Assembly: GCA_964646575.1 (NCBI GenBank)
Contig: CAZYFT010000001.1
Span: 29,529-93,528, forward strand
Length of the DNA: 64,000 nt
Source of the DNA: GCA-016700035 sp964646575
GTDB lineage: Bacteria; Patescibacteriota; Saccharimonadia; CAILAD01; GCA-016700035
Direction of reading: 5' to 3'
Shown: one piece after another, positions 8,052-15,174 of the stretch
Position numbering within the stretch: the first letter of the stretch is position 1
How the letters are laid out: every line of letters starts with the position of its first letter
Program-made: the position numbers and the translations under genes
Notes under the pieces: model-generated
Database searches by the model: none
What the model saw: the letters and a program-made list of their open reading frames with translations, nothing else
Told to the model about the DNA's origin: nothing

Positions 8052-9070
8052 GAGTAGTCACCAGCAAGGCTCTTGTAGAGGGTTTCGTAGCGATGTACAA
8101 GTGTCTTTGAGGCGTAACGAAGGGCGAGTTCTTCTGAAAATTTCTGTTGTTTTTTATACATCGCAGGTTTTGTAATGAGGTCAACAATGTGTCCAACAAA
8201 CTCTTTATTCGTTTTTCCTTGTAAATAGGTGCCAGCAAAAATGTCTTTATATACGGGGATATCCCGCAAGATTACTGGTAGGCCACAGGCAGCGGCTTCA
8301 ACTACCACGAGTCCAAATGTTTCTTGGTAGGAGGGTAGCCAAAATACGTCAGCTAGGTGGTAGAGTTTGCGGGCTGTTTCAAGTTCGACAACACCTGTAA
8401 AGGTTACGTTTTCTGGGGCTGTGGCCATCATCTGTTCCATATCGGCGGTTTTATCAGCGAATTTACCAAACGGAATGCCGCCAATCCAGAGAAAATGATA
8501 ATCAGTAAGCTGTTCGGCTACTAAGCGCCAATCAGCCACACCTTTACGCGGTTGTACCTGGCCGCTGCAGACAATCACAGGCTTATCAGCCGGCACATTA
8601 AAGTGGCGACGCAGGGCTGAGAGTTCGTGCTCGGCGGGACGCTTGAAGTGAGATAGCTCCACCATATTTGGTATGACGCTCATAGGTTTGTGAATACCGA
8701 GTTCTCGGAGCTCCATCTCGGTATTGGGGCTCACGCAAATGATGTGGTCGGCCTGATTGTAGACAAACTTGAGGTACCAGCGCGCAAAAGGTGCCCACAG
8801 CTTGGCGGCCTTGAGACTACCGATGAAAGACTCAGGGGTAACGTGGGCATTAATCACTCGCCCGTGGGTGGCTTGGCGGAATTTGCGCCATCCGTAAGGC
8901 CCGACAGTGTGTACGTGTACAATATCGGTTGGGCGCTTGGAGTTTATTTTTACAGAATAATCGGTATAGCTCTTAAGGGCATTAACATGCTCTTCGAAGG
9001 CCGTGTGAACACCGTGCCCGCGAACAGTAAACACGCTCTCGCTAACGACATTCACGCTAAGTTGTTTCAT
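8048..9070 (-). CDS. GT4-family glycosyltransferase
   Basis: 340 residues, GT-B fold, first gene of the glycosyltransferase run. N-terminal half: Gly-rich GHGVHTAFEEHVNAL followed by DIVHVHTVGPYGWRKF and a VINAHVTPESF segment. C-terminal half: PVIVCSGQVQPRKGV and the donor-site ETFGLVVVEAAACGLPVILR, the classic E-x7-E motif of GT4 retaining enzymes. Lipid or polysaccharide acceptor is unknown. It is divergent from the tmRNA gene, with only about 80 bases between, so both promoters must lie in 9071-9148. Confidence 0.87.
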   Translation of the reverse strand: MKQLSVNVVSESVFTVRGHGVHTAFEEHVNALKSYTDYSVKINSKRPTDIVHVHTVGPYGWRKFRQATHGRVINAHVTPESFIGSLKAAKLWAPFARWYLKFVYNQADHIICVSPNTEMELRELGIHKPMSVIPNMVELSHFKRPAEHELSALRRHFNVPADKPVIVCSGQVQPRKGVADWRLVAEQLTDYHFLWIGGIPFGKFADKTADMEQMMATAPENVTFTGVVELETARKLYHLADVFWLPSYQETFGLVVVEAAACGLPVILRDIPVYKDIFAGTYLQGKTNKEFVGHIVDLITKPAMYKKQQKFSEELALRYASKTLVHRYETLYKSLAGDYS

Positions 9071-9109
9071 ACCCTAAATCCTACCATATTTCTCCAGAAA
9101 GCTTGAGCA

Positions 9110-9138
9110 TTTACGCATTGTTAGTAAAATGGTATAAT
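9110..9138 (+). promoter_or_regulatory. Promoter of the tmRNA gene
   Basis: TTTACG (9110-9115), 17 bases, then a perfect TATAAT (9133-9138). Transcription would start about 9145-9149, where the mature tmRNA begins, so little or no 5' leader needs to be removed. Confidence 0.75.
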
Positions 9139-9148
9139 GCATGTTCTT

Positions 9149-9551
9149 GGGGCTGACTATTAGCTTCGACAGGGTGATCATTGACAAGCATAACTTGCAG
9201 GCCGGGTTGAGATGAACGTTATCCGTCTCAAACCAATAAGTGTAAACTCACTTGCAAGCAAGGTACGCAGTGCTTTTTCAGCACCCGCTCTTGCACCAGC
9301 TTTCGCCTAAACCCGAAAGCCATCCAGTAAGCTTACGCCAACTGTAGCTTCGTCGGGTGTTATACTTTTGTTGGCTGCCCATGATGTGTTCTGCGTCCGC
9401 AGCATGGTAAGTTACCAGATTGCAGGAAAGGCTCGGGGATTGGTTCGCTTGTTCTCCCGTCGTCTTTCTCAAAACACGTAAGCGAACTAAGCTTGTAGAC
9501 AGTATGCGAGTCACACACTGGACGAGGGTGCGATTCCCTCCAGCTCCACCA
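9149..9551 (+). ncRNA. ssrA: Transfer-messenger RNA (tmRNA)
   Basis: About 403 nt, one-piece. The 5' end GGGGCTG pairs with CAGCTCC just before an encoded CCA (9549-9551), forming an alanine-type acceptor stem with the G3-U70 wobble. The D-like segment TTCGACAGGG and the T arm GAGGG/CCCTC close to the 3' end are visible. The internal reading frame ends at TAA 9308-9310 and encodes a tag ending SAPALAPAFA; the resume codon is not certain from sequence, with GTA-AAC-TCA-CTT-GCA (around 9241-9255) in frame upstream. The T loop reads TGCGATT instead of TTCRANT, a departure at position 55. Partner SmpB is encoded at 23282-23737. The product rescues stalled ribosomes. Confidence 0.95.
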
Positions 9552-9557
9552 TAAAGA

Positions 9558-9589
9558 GATCAGCGATTTTTGTTGGTCTTTTTATTTTT
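9558..9589 (+). terminator. Intrinsic terminator after tmRNA
   Basis: Stem GATCAGC (9558-9564) with GTTGGTC (9572-9578), two G-U pairs, loop GATTTTT, then TTTTTATTTTT (9579-9589). Confidence 0.8.
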
Positions 9590-9658
9590 GGTCAAGATTT
9601 ATTGATATGCCTTCTTGGGGGAAACCAGATATACTAGAAGGTAACAAAGGAGGCGATC

Positions 9659-10513
9659 ATGACAATGCCAATCGATTTAGTCCTGGTTCGTCACGGCCAG
9701 TCAGAGCAGAATAAAGCCTTAAAAGCAGTGAGGAGTGGCAATCAGTCGCTTATTACTCACGGGTTTTTACATACCCCAGATTCTCAATTTCGTTTAAGTG
9801 CGCTTGGGAGAGAGCAGGCTCAGATAACCGGCAGATGGTTACAGGAGAAAGGATTGGGCTTTTTTGATAGGCGCTACGTTTCAGATTATGCTCGTGCCAA
9901 AGAAACAGCAGCGCTCCTGGATTTGGAGGGTCCAAATTGGTATGTTGAGCCTACTTTGCGTGAGCGTGAATGGGGTGTTCTTGATTCGTTAAGCTGGGAA
10001 GAGCGTGAAGAAAAGATGATTGTTGAATCACGCAAAAAGGAAACGGACCCGTTCTATTGGGTTCCACCTAACGGTGAATCTATCGCTCAAATGACGGTGC
10101 GCCTGCGAGGACTTCTCGACACGCTCCACCGCGAGTGCAGTGATAAGCGGGTTATTGTAGTGTGTCATGGAGAAGTTATGTGGGGTATGCGTTTTATGCT
10201 TGAGAGGATGTCGACTACGAAGTGGATACAATTGGAGCGTTCGCAAGAACCAGGAGTAAGAATATATAATTGCCAAGTACTGCATTATACCCGGCGTAAT
10301 CCCGAAACGGGGAGCTCTCGGCTCACTTTGATTGGATGCGCTCAGAGTGCCCTCAACAGCCAGAGAATTGTGGTCCTGGGTGGCAGCAAGTCGCGCGCGA
10401 GACGTTTTCGAATGAAGAACTCTTGCTGCAAGCTGAAAAATCTCCACATTTGTTTGAGTAAATTCATTATCATGGTGACTCGAAAGAGCTACTTTTTTAT
10501 ATATAATGCTTAA
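9659..10513 (+). CDS. Histidine phosphatase (phosphoglycerate-mutase superfamily), 3' end frameshifted
   Basis: The first 215 or so residues are a histidine phosphatase domain: VLVRHGQSEQN with the catalytic RHG, LREREWG with the acid residue, and VVCHGEVMWG with the second catalytic His. GGAGG lies seven bases before ATG 9659. After R-N-P-E-T-G the current frame continues into a basic, Cys-rich tail that does not look like protein. The minus-one frame instead gives HFDWMRSECP, then GWQQVARETFSNEELLL, ending at TAA 10459-10461, the kind of tail seen in relatives. A single missing G in GGGG (10309-10312) would restore it. Either a sequencing slip or a real mutation at a homopolymer. Substrate unknown. 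Confidence 0.8.
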   Translation: MTMPIDLVLVRHGQSEQNKALKAVRSGNQSLITHGFLHTPDSQFRLSALGREQAQITGRWLQEKGLGFFDRRYVSDYARAKETAALLDLEGPNWYVEPTLREREWGVLDSLSWEEREEKMIVESRKKETDPFYWVPPNGESIAQMTVRLRGLLDTLHRECSDKRVIVVCHGEVMWGMRFMLERMSTTKWIQLERSQEPGVRIYNCQVLHYTRRNPETGSSRLTLIGCAQSALNSQRIVVLGGSKSRARRFRMKNSCCKLKNLHICLSKFIIMVTRKSYFFIYNA

Positions 10514-10515
10514 GG

Positions 10516-10544
10516 TTGTAAAAAACGCATCATAATTGTATAAA
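10516..10544 (+). promoter_or_regulatory. Candidate sigma70-type promoter for the 10578-11228 genes
   Basis: TTGTAA (10516-10521), spacer of 17, TATAAA (10539-10544). Upstream of ATG 10578 with a leader of about 27 bases. A second TATACT (10545-10550) overlaps. Confidence 0.55.
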
Positions 10545-10577
10545 TATACTGTTTCGTACCTCGAAGAAAGTAGAATC

Positions 10578-10940
10578 ATGAGCTGTATTACTCTCGATAT
10601 TTGGAAGAACCACGAGGGGACTGGTAGATGGAAGCTCGTTTGCTCTGAAGAGCTATTCGTACCAGATCTACTCCAGAAAACTGATTACACCGCTGATGAG
10701 TTAGCAAGTTTGGAGAAGGCGCTTTTCCCAGCTGGCAAGCAGATTGTTCTCGCTCTCGGGTTGTTTTATGGCGTCACAACCCACTTCAACGTGGATGAGC
10801 CATGTGCCGTCGAATTTTCTGTCCCACCAGACGTTGATCCAGCCCTAGTCGAGGTGTCATATCGACAACGTATCGACAGCCTTTCGGTTTCGATGGTATT
10901 CGAATCAGGAAAGACACTTGTAGGAAGTTATCGAGACTGA
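10578..10940 (+). CDS. Hypothetical protein, paralogue-like to the 11366 gene
   Basis: About 120 residues from ATG 10578 (GAAAG nine bases upstream); an upstream ATG at 10536 sits inside the promoter and is less likely. Soluble, no signal peptide. Visible layout: an N-terminal W-K-L-V-C-S-E-E-L strand, a helix TADELASLEKAL, a hydrophobic strand region, then EVSYRQRIDSLSVSMVFES. The gene at 11366 has the same order (WRLTFSKPL, LSACEVQEMARGV, EIDSISLEISFR), so the two are probably distant duplicates. No family recognised. It lies nine bases upstream of the 10950 gene and shares its operon. Confidence 0.6.
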   Translation: MSCITLDIWKNHEGTGRWKLVCSEELFVPDLLQKTDYTADELASLEKALFPAGKQIVLALGLFYGVTTHFNVDEPCAVEFSVPPDVDPALVEVSYRQRIDSLSVSMVFESGKTLVGSYRD

Positions 10941-10949
10941 GGAGGCACC

Positions 10950-11228
10950 ATGTCCTATGCATATCCAATCCTCGATGGATGTACGCGCCATGAGAATGGT
11001 GAATTCACCCACAATGCATGCGGTACCAAGATCATGACTGCCACTGTGCGTCATTCAGTACATGATGGTCCATTTCCGCTTTCTGGTAGCGGAGATGTAG
11101 AGCTTGAACTTGTGCCGTATTGTCCTACTTGCGAGGAAAAGCCGAGCGAGCATGGCGCCCCGGTGGGCCGACGACAAGTGGATGTTGACGAAGCGGCAAT
11201 TCTGCGACGGATGCGCGAACAGCGCTAA
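10950..11228 (+). CDS. Small hypothetical protein with a possible zinc-binding Cys cluster
   Basis: 92 residues, start ATG 10950 with GGAGG six bases upstream. Cysteines in C-T-R-H (residues 11-14), ACGTKI (about 24-29) and YCPTC (about 57-61) could form a zinc ribbon. The C terminus is charged and ends AAILRRMREQR. No membrane segment. It follows the 10578 gene by nine bases and is followed by a terminator, so it closes a two-gene operon. Function unknown. Confidence 0.6.
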   Translation: MSYAYPILDGCTRHENGEFTHNACGTKIMTATVRHSVHDGPFPLSGSGDVELELVPYCPTCEEKPSEHGAPVGRRQVDVDEAAILRRMREQR

Positions 11229-11233
11229 TTTCT

Positions 11234-11266
11234 ACAGGCAGCTTTATTGAGCTTGCCTGTTTTTTA
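11234..11266 (+). terminator. Intrinsic terminator after the 10950 gene
   Basis: ACAGGCA (11234-11240) pairs with TGCCTGT (11254-11260), followed by TTTTTT to 11265. Confidence 0.75.
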
Positions 11267-11365
11267 CTTACTGAATTATGTTATGCGAAATCTGCTCATG
11301 GTTGACTATGGCCTTTTTGAGAGTAAATACTGGGAGGGTTATTGTACCTTTTCCGAGGAGTAGCT

Positions 11366-11770
11366 ATGGAGCAGGCGACCCTTACGGAGCCGGCAAGACT
11401 CATAGTCGAACCCGACTTTACTAGAGATGGTGGTTGGAGGTTGACGTTTTCCAAGCCACTAGTTAACGCGGACAAATGGGCCGCACGCCGAGCGAGAAAG
11501 TTGAGTGCCTGTGAAGTTCAGGAGATGGCGCGTGGAGTACATTTTACCTACGACGGTGGCTTGATATTGCGCACCTTCCTCAATGAGGGGTGTCGTATCG
11601 AGGTGCTGGTTGATCCTGACGCTCCCAACATGTTGTTGATCGAGCCGACCGAAGAGGAGATAGACAGTATCAGCCTTGAAATTAGTTTTCGTTGCTGCAT
11701 CAGTATGATTTCTGATGCTTTTAAGTTTGAGCGCCTGCTCGAAGTTGAGGTGCGCTATATCGAGCTGTAG
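11366..11770 (+). CDS. Hypothetical protein, paralogue-like to the 10578 gene
   Basis: 134 residues from ATG 11366, chosen because GAGGAG (11355-11360) lies five bases upstream; the in-frame ATG at 11342 has no such site. Soluble and acidic. It contains WRLTFSKPL, a helix LSACEVQEMARGV, a strand GCRIEVLVDPDAP and the EEEIDSISLEISFRCC block that resembles the end of the 10578 product. Flanked on both sides by terminators, so it is probably a single-gene transcript. No family recognised, function unknown. Confidence 0.6.
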   Translation: MEQATLTEPARLIVEPDFTRDGGWRLTFSKPLVNADKWAARRARKLSACEVQEMARGVHFTYDGGLILRTFLNEGCRIEVLVDPDAPNMLLIEPTEEEIDSISLEISFRCCISMISDAFKFERLLEVEVRYIEL

Positions 11771-11787
11771 CAGGTCGATTCTCACGG

Positions 11788-11816
11788 GTAGTCCTATGTA
11801 TATAGGGCTACTTTTT
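11788..11816 (+). terminator. Intrinsic terminator after the 11366 gene
   Basis: GTAGTCCTAT (11788-11797) pairs with ATAGGGCTAC (11802-11811), one G-U pair, loop GTAT, then TTTTT. Confidence 0.8.
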
Positions 11817-11952
11817 ACTAGTCTGGCGCTTAGCTTCGGTGATGTAGTCGTAGAACTAAACTCAACTTTACTAGACGAAAATCTTCTTCTGGTAGAAGCT
11901 TATGGTGGACGAAGCGCGCATGGTCTTCTCATAATCAGTAATAGGAGAGAAC

Positions 11953-12666
11953 ATGATGGGTTTAGACATCAATATTCACAGCGCTCAGACGAGCATCTTG
12001 CGAGAGTTGCTATTTCACCCGCAGGCGAACTATGCGGCGCTGCAAAAGCCAACTGGCTTAACTAGTGATCATTTTAATTTTCATATTTCTCGGTTGGTTG
12101 AGCTGGGTCTAGTGAAGAAGACGGCTCGTGGTATGTATTCGCTCACGATTCAGGGTAAGGAGTATGCGAATCGACTGGATACCGATAATAATACGGTGGA
12201 GCGGCAGCCAAAGACGGCGGTTTTACTGGCGATTGAGCGTGATGTGGGCGGTAAGCGCCAGTGGGTGTTTCAGCAACGCTTAAAGAACCCGTATTTTGGC
12301 TTTTGGGGATTGCCGAGTGGCAAGATTCGTTGGGGTGAAACGGTTGTGCAAACGGCCGAACGGGAAAGCCTGGAGGAAACTGGGTTGAGTGCGGATTGGC
12401 GAGTGGCTGGCGTGTATCACGAGATAGTCGTGCAGAAGGAAACAGGCGAGATGCTGGAAGATAAAATATTCTTTGTGGTGCATGGCACGAATCCGAAAGG
12501 CGACTTACAGGAGGATTTTGAGGGCGGACATAATGAGTGGCTCGTTCGGGAGAGGGCGAATGTGCAAGAAAAGATATTTGATAGCTTTAATATCGAGCTC
12601 GATATGGTAGACAGTGGTGAGTGGCTGGTAGAGCGGACAACGAGCTATAGCCAGGATGTATTTTAA
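11953..12666 (+). CDS. Winged-helix/Nudix fusion protein
   Basis: 237 residues. Residues 1-75 form a winged-helix DNA-binding-like domain (SILRELLFHPQANYAALQ, then FHISRLVELGLVKK and a wing GMYSLT). Residues 85-225 are a Nudix hydrolase: the Nudix box runs G-K-I-R-W-G-E-T through RESLEETGL, matching Gx5Ex7REUxEExGU, so Mg-dependent cleavage of a nucleoside-diphosphate derivative is expected. HTH-Nudix fusions such as NrtR act as metabolite-sensing repressors, though there the HTH is C-terminal; here it is N-terminal. Start ATG 11953 or 11956, with AGGAGA just upstream. Confidence 0.82.
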   Translation: MMGLDINIHSAQTSILRELLFHPQANYAALQKPTGLTSDHFNFHISRLVELGLVKKTARGMYSLTIQGKEYANRLDTDNNTVERQPKTAVLLAIERDVGGKRQWVFQQRLKNPYFGFWGLPSGKIRWGETVVQTAERESLEETGLSADWRVAGVYHEIVVQKETGEMLEDKIFFVVHGTNPKGDLQEDFEGGHNEWLVRERANVQEKIFDSFNIELDMVDSGEWLVERTTSYSQDVF

Positions 12667-12668
12667 GC

Positions 12669-12696
12669 TTGCATTCCTGGGGTGAGGGGCTACAAT
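12669..12696 (+). promoter_or_regulatory. Promoter of the 12748 gene
   Basis: TTGCAT (12669-12674), 16-base spacer, TACAAT (12691-12696). The expected start lies about 45 bases before ATG 12748. Confidence 0.55.
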
Positions 12697-12747
12697 GGCA
12701 CAATATAGTTTGTACCTTGTAGCTTCTCACTCCTTGGAGGTCTGACG

Positions 12748-13068
12748 ATGTCGACTGTTGTAGGTTTCTTGATGATTGGTGTGTCGGTGACCTGTGCATT
12801 TGTGATATTCGCTGCTCTGGATGAGAGGCCTCCGCCATCTGAGAGCGTAGCCCAGAAGCTTAGGGGTGGCTTAGTAGGAGCAGCTTTGCTGTTAGTGCCG
12901 GGGCTAGCCTTACTTGAGAGCCTTTCGCTCATCATGGCAACAGTAGGAGTCTTGTTGTTGATATGGTCTTCACGACGTGAAGATAAGATCACTTCATTCG
13001 TAGCTGTGGGGTTCATGGGGTTCTCGCTAGCAATTCAATACAGCTGGGTCTTTCAGTCTTCCTCTTAG
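12748..13068 (+). CDS. Small membrane protein, three predicted helices
   Basis: 106 residues, start ATG 12748 with TTGGAGG (12734-12740) at proper spacing. Three hydrophobic stretches: about residues 3-24 (VVGFLMIGVSVTCAFVIFA), 38-71 (two short segments around VGAALLLVPGLALLESLSLI and ATVGVLLLIW) and 80-98 (FVAVGFMGFSLAIQYSW). No motif that names a family. Convergent with the subtilase gene, ten bases apart. It has its own promoter and looks monocistronic. Confidence 0.55.
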   Translation: MSTVVGFLMIGVSVTCAFVIFAALDERPPPSESVAQKLRGGLVGAALLLVPGLALLESLSLIMATVGVLLLIWSSRREDKITSFVAVGFMGFSLAIQYSWVFQSSS

Positions 13069-13078
13069 TTGAGGAGGG

Positions 13079-14833
13079 CTAATTTGTAATTATGACAGTC
13101 TTTTCACGGGCCATACTTTGAATACCGGTATTGGTAATAATGAAGTTCTGCAGTATCCAGGTTCCAGTGGAGAGGCTGGCAGTCGAAATATCTTGCCGTA
13201 GGCTCCGCGTGCCACTTGGAGTGAGCCCACTAGCAATAGTGATTGATTGATTTGTAGATGTATTTATAGCTCGTGTTGTGCAGGTTACATCAACAAGTAT
13301 AGATGTACAGGTAGAGTTAAATTTATCAAACTCATAATCTGTGAGTTCTGTATCGAGTTCGCTAAGAGATATGCGTGAGGCAGAGAGTGGTGAACCTATA
13401 GACGTTGTAGCAGATACATCATTAAGTGCTCCATAGGTGTTGAGAAGGCCATGCCCGTAGAGATTCGTGAAGTTTATATTGTTCATGGGTGCAAGTTTAG
13501 TGGCAGTTCCCGTTAGAGCGACACTGACTTGAGTGGGTGTAAGCGTGGGGTTTTGCGAAAGCAGTAGCGCTGCAGCGCCAGCAACAAGAGGGCTAGAGAA
13601 TGATGTTCCGTTCAAGCCACAGGCGTTAAGGCCGGATTGTGCGGCGTTAGTCCATACTGTTGAGCACAACCCAGCGCCAGGAGCAACTAGATCTAAATTA
13701 TTTCCATAATTGGAGAAACTGGCAATTGAATTGTCGGCATTCGTGGCCCCAACTGCAATTACATCTGGATACCGAGCGGGGTAGGAAATACAGTTACAGC
13801 CATCGTTCCCAGATGCAGCCACCACGACTACTCCATTTTGTGTTGCGTAATCTATTTGTTCGGACACCAAAGGGTCGTCAGCTTCTGCGCCTAAGCTCAT
13901 ATTGATGATACTCGCACCTTGGTCTACTGCATAACGTATACCGAGTGCTACAGATATTGTGTAGCCATCTCCATAATCATCAAGAGCTTGAATGGGCAGG
14001 ATTTTAGCACCCCAGCTCATACCAGCGCCGCTAGCGTTGTTGTTGGCTTGTGCGGCAATTAGGCTTGATACAGTCGTGGCATGGTATGCACCACTGGCGG
14101 TAGGGGCGGTTTGGCCGGCACTTACATTGTTGGTGTCGTCGCTAAAATTCCAGCCAAGGTAATTATCTATATAGCCATCGTTATCATCGTCGAGATTATT
14201 ACAGCGTTTATCAACAGATAGGGAACGACTGGTACAGTTGGGGGCTGGGCCTTCGGTGGTGGTTGTACCAACTTCAGCAGCGTTTTCTGCCCACTTATTC
14301 GTTAAATCTGTTACTTGCAGGCCAAATCCGGTGTCTATCACTGCTATCGTTACGTCAGAATTGCCAGATTGATGGTTCCAAGCTGGAAGGGTATTGGTGT
14401 TTGTGAGGTGCCATTGGTTTGAAGCGAGGGGGTCAGTTGGAGTGAGAAAAGCAGAATAGCGCTGGTTAATAAAAGTTTTTACCCCTGAAGTCGCAATAAT
14501 ATTTTGGGCACGCACACCATACACACCCAAGGCTTCAATATATTTTAAATCAGATAGCTCAAGATTGTTTGCAGTGAGGAATTCTTCCTGCGCTAATTCA
14601 TCTTGAAAGCGGAGGATGTATTGTGTGTTCTTAGACTCTATGTGGGCCGAATTTCCATCAAGAGATTGGGTGTTTTCTAGGCTTACAGGTTGTAAGCTTT
14701 CTTTAGCAGGGGCATTGGGTGGATTCGGCAGAGGGTCCCCCGGAGCATGAACTGGAGTAGCGAACAGTATAAGGAGTAATCCAGCGCTAATCCCTGCCGT
14801 TGAGAGTTTTGCGTTTCGCAGGTGTAATTTCAT
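13079..14833 (-). CDS. Secreted subtilisin-like serine protease (S8 family)
   Basis: 584 residues. Signal peptide at 1-30 (ISAGLLLILFATPVHA). A propeptide-like region up to about residue 130 contains YILRFQDELAQEEFL. The catalytic triad is readable: Asp in VTIAVIDTGFG, His in GAYHATTVSSLIAAQ, where the common HGTHVAG is altered, and Ser in LNGTSFSSPLVAGAAALL. The oxyanion Asn region GVVVVAASGNDG is intact. A Ca-binding-like insert, KRCNNLDDDNDGYIDN, resembles a thrombospondin-type Asp repeat. A C-terminal beta domain of about 110 residues follows. It may process envelope or host-cell proteins. The 5' UTR carries the hairpin at 14851-14886. Confidence 0.9.
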   Translation of the reverse strand: MKLHLRNAKLSTAGISAGLLLILFATPVHAPGDPLPNPPNAPAKESLQPVSLENTQSLDGNSAHIESKNTQYILRFQDELAQEEFLTANNLELSDLKYIEALGVYGVRAQNIIATSGVKTFINQRYSAFLTPTDPLASNQWHLTNTNTLPAWNHQSGNSDVTIAVIDTGFGLQVTDLTNKWAENAAEVGTTTTEGPAPNCTSRSLSVDKRCNNLDDDNDGYIDNYLGWNFSDDTNNVSAGQTAPTASGAYHATTVSSLIAAQANNNASGAGMSWGAKILPIQALDDYGDGYTISVALGIRYAVDQGASIINMSLGAEADDPLVSEQIDYATQNGVVVVAASGNDGCNCISYPARYPDVIAVGATNADNSIASFSNYGNNLDLVAPGAGLCSTVWTNAAQSGLNACGLNGTSFSSPLVAGAAALLLSQNPTLTPTQVSVALTGTATKLAPMNNINFTNLYGHGLLNTYGALNDVSATTSIGSPLSASRISLSELDTELTDYEFDKFNSTCTSILVDVTCTTRAINTSTNQSITIASGLTPSGTRSLRQDISTASLSTGTWILQNFIITNTGIQSMAREKTVIITN

Positions 14834-14850
14834 GCCTGCAATGTCGTTAA

Positions 14851-14886
14851 GGTGATCATTACGACCCCACAGACGTAATGATCACC
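14851..14886 (-). repeat. Hairpin in the subtilase 5' UTR (TGTGGGG loop)
   Basis: Perfect 13-bp inverted repeat GGTGATCATTACG (14851-14863) and CGTAATGATCACC (14874-14886). On the minus strand, the strand of the subtilase mRNA, the loop reads TCTGTGGGGT. It ends 18 bases before the start codon, so it could hide or expose the ribosome site, or be a protein-binding site. The hairpin at 21941-21977 has the same TGTGGGG loop on an unrelated stem. The rest of 14834-15174 is AT-rich; I see no gene in it. Confidence 0.7.
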
Positions 14887-15092
14887 AGCTACTTTATATT
14901 GCTGTATGAATGAATGATTTTGTACTGAAGACTGGAAGCAAATAGGTCTTACCAGTATTTTTTTATTGTTAAGTTTAGTGTTTTTGTGTAGCATTTGATG
15001 TTTACGTTTAAGCTTGTTGTATGTATTGCTCTCTACTTTATATACATATGACTGCAGAGACAATAGTTTTTATGCTTAAATGAGTTTTTTTG

Positions 15093-15173
15093 ACGCAAAA
15101 AAGTATTCATTTTGTTCTTCTTGGTATGATATAGTGATTGTGAGTTACATAAGCGTTTCATACGCAAAAAAGT
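15093..15173 (+). repeat. 12-bp direct repeat flanking the promoter region of the 15175 gene
   Basis: ACGCAAAAAAGT occurs at 15093-15104 and again at 15162-15173, directly before ATG 15175. Between them lies a TATGAT box (15125-15130). Possibly paired regulator sites; no -35 box is convincing. Confidence 0.4.
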
Positions 15174-15174
15174 C

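Noticed and set aside
12587..13016. Minus-strand frames opposite the Nudix and small membrane protein genes
   Set aside because: Shadows of the plus-strand genes; composition is Ser/Pro/Thr-rich without any conserved pattern.
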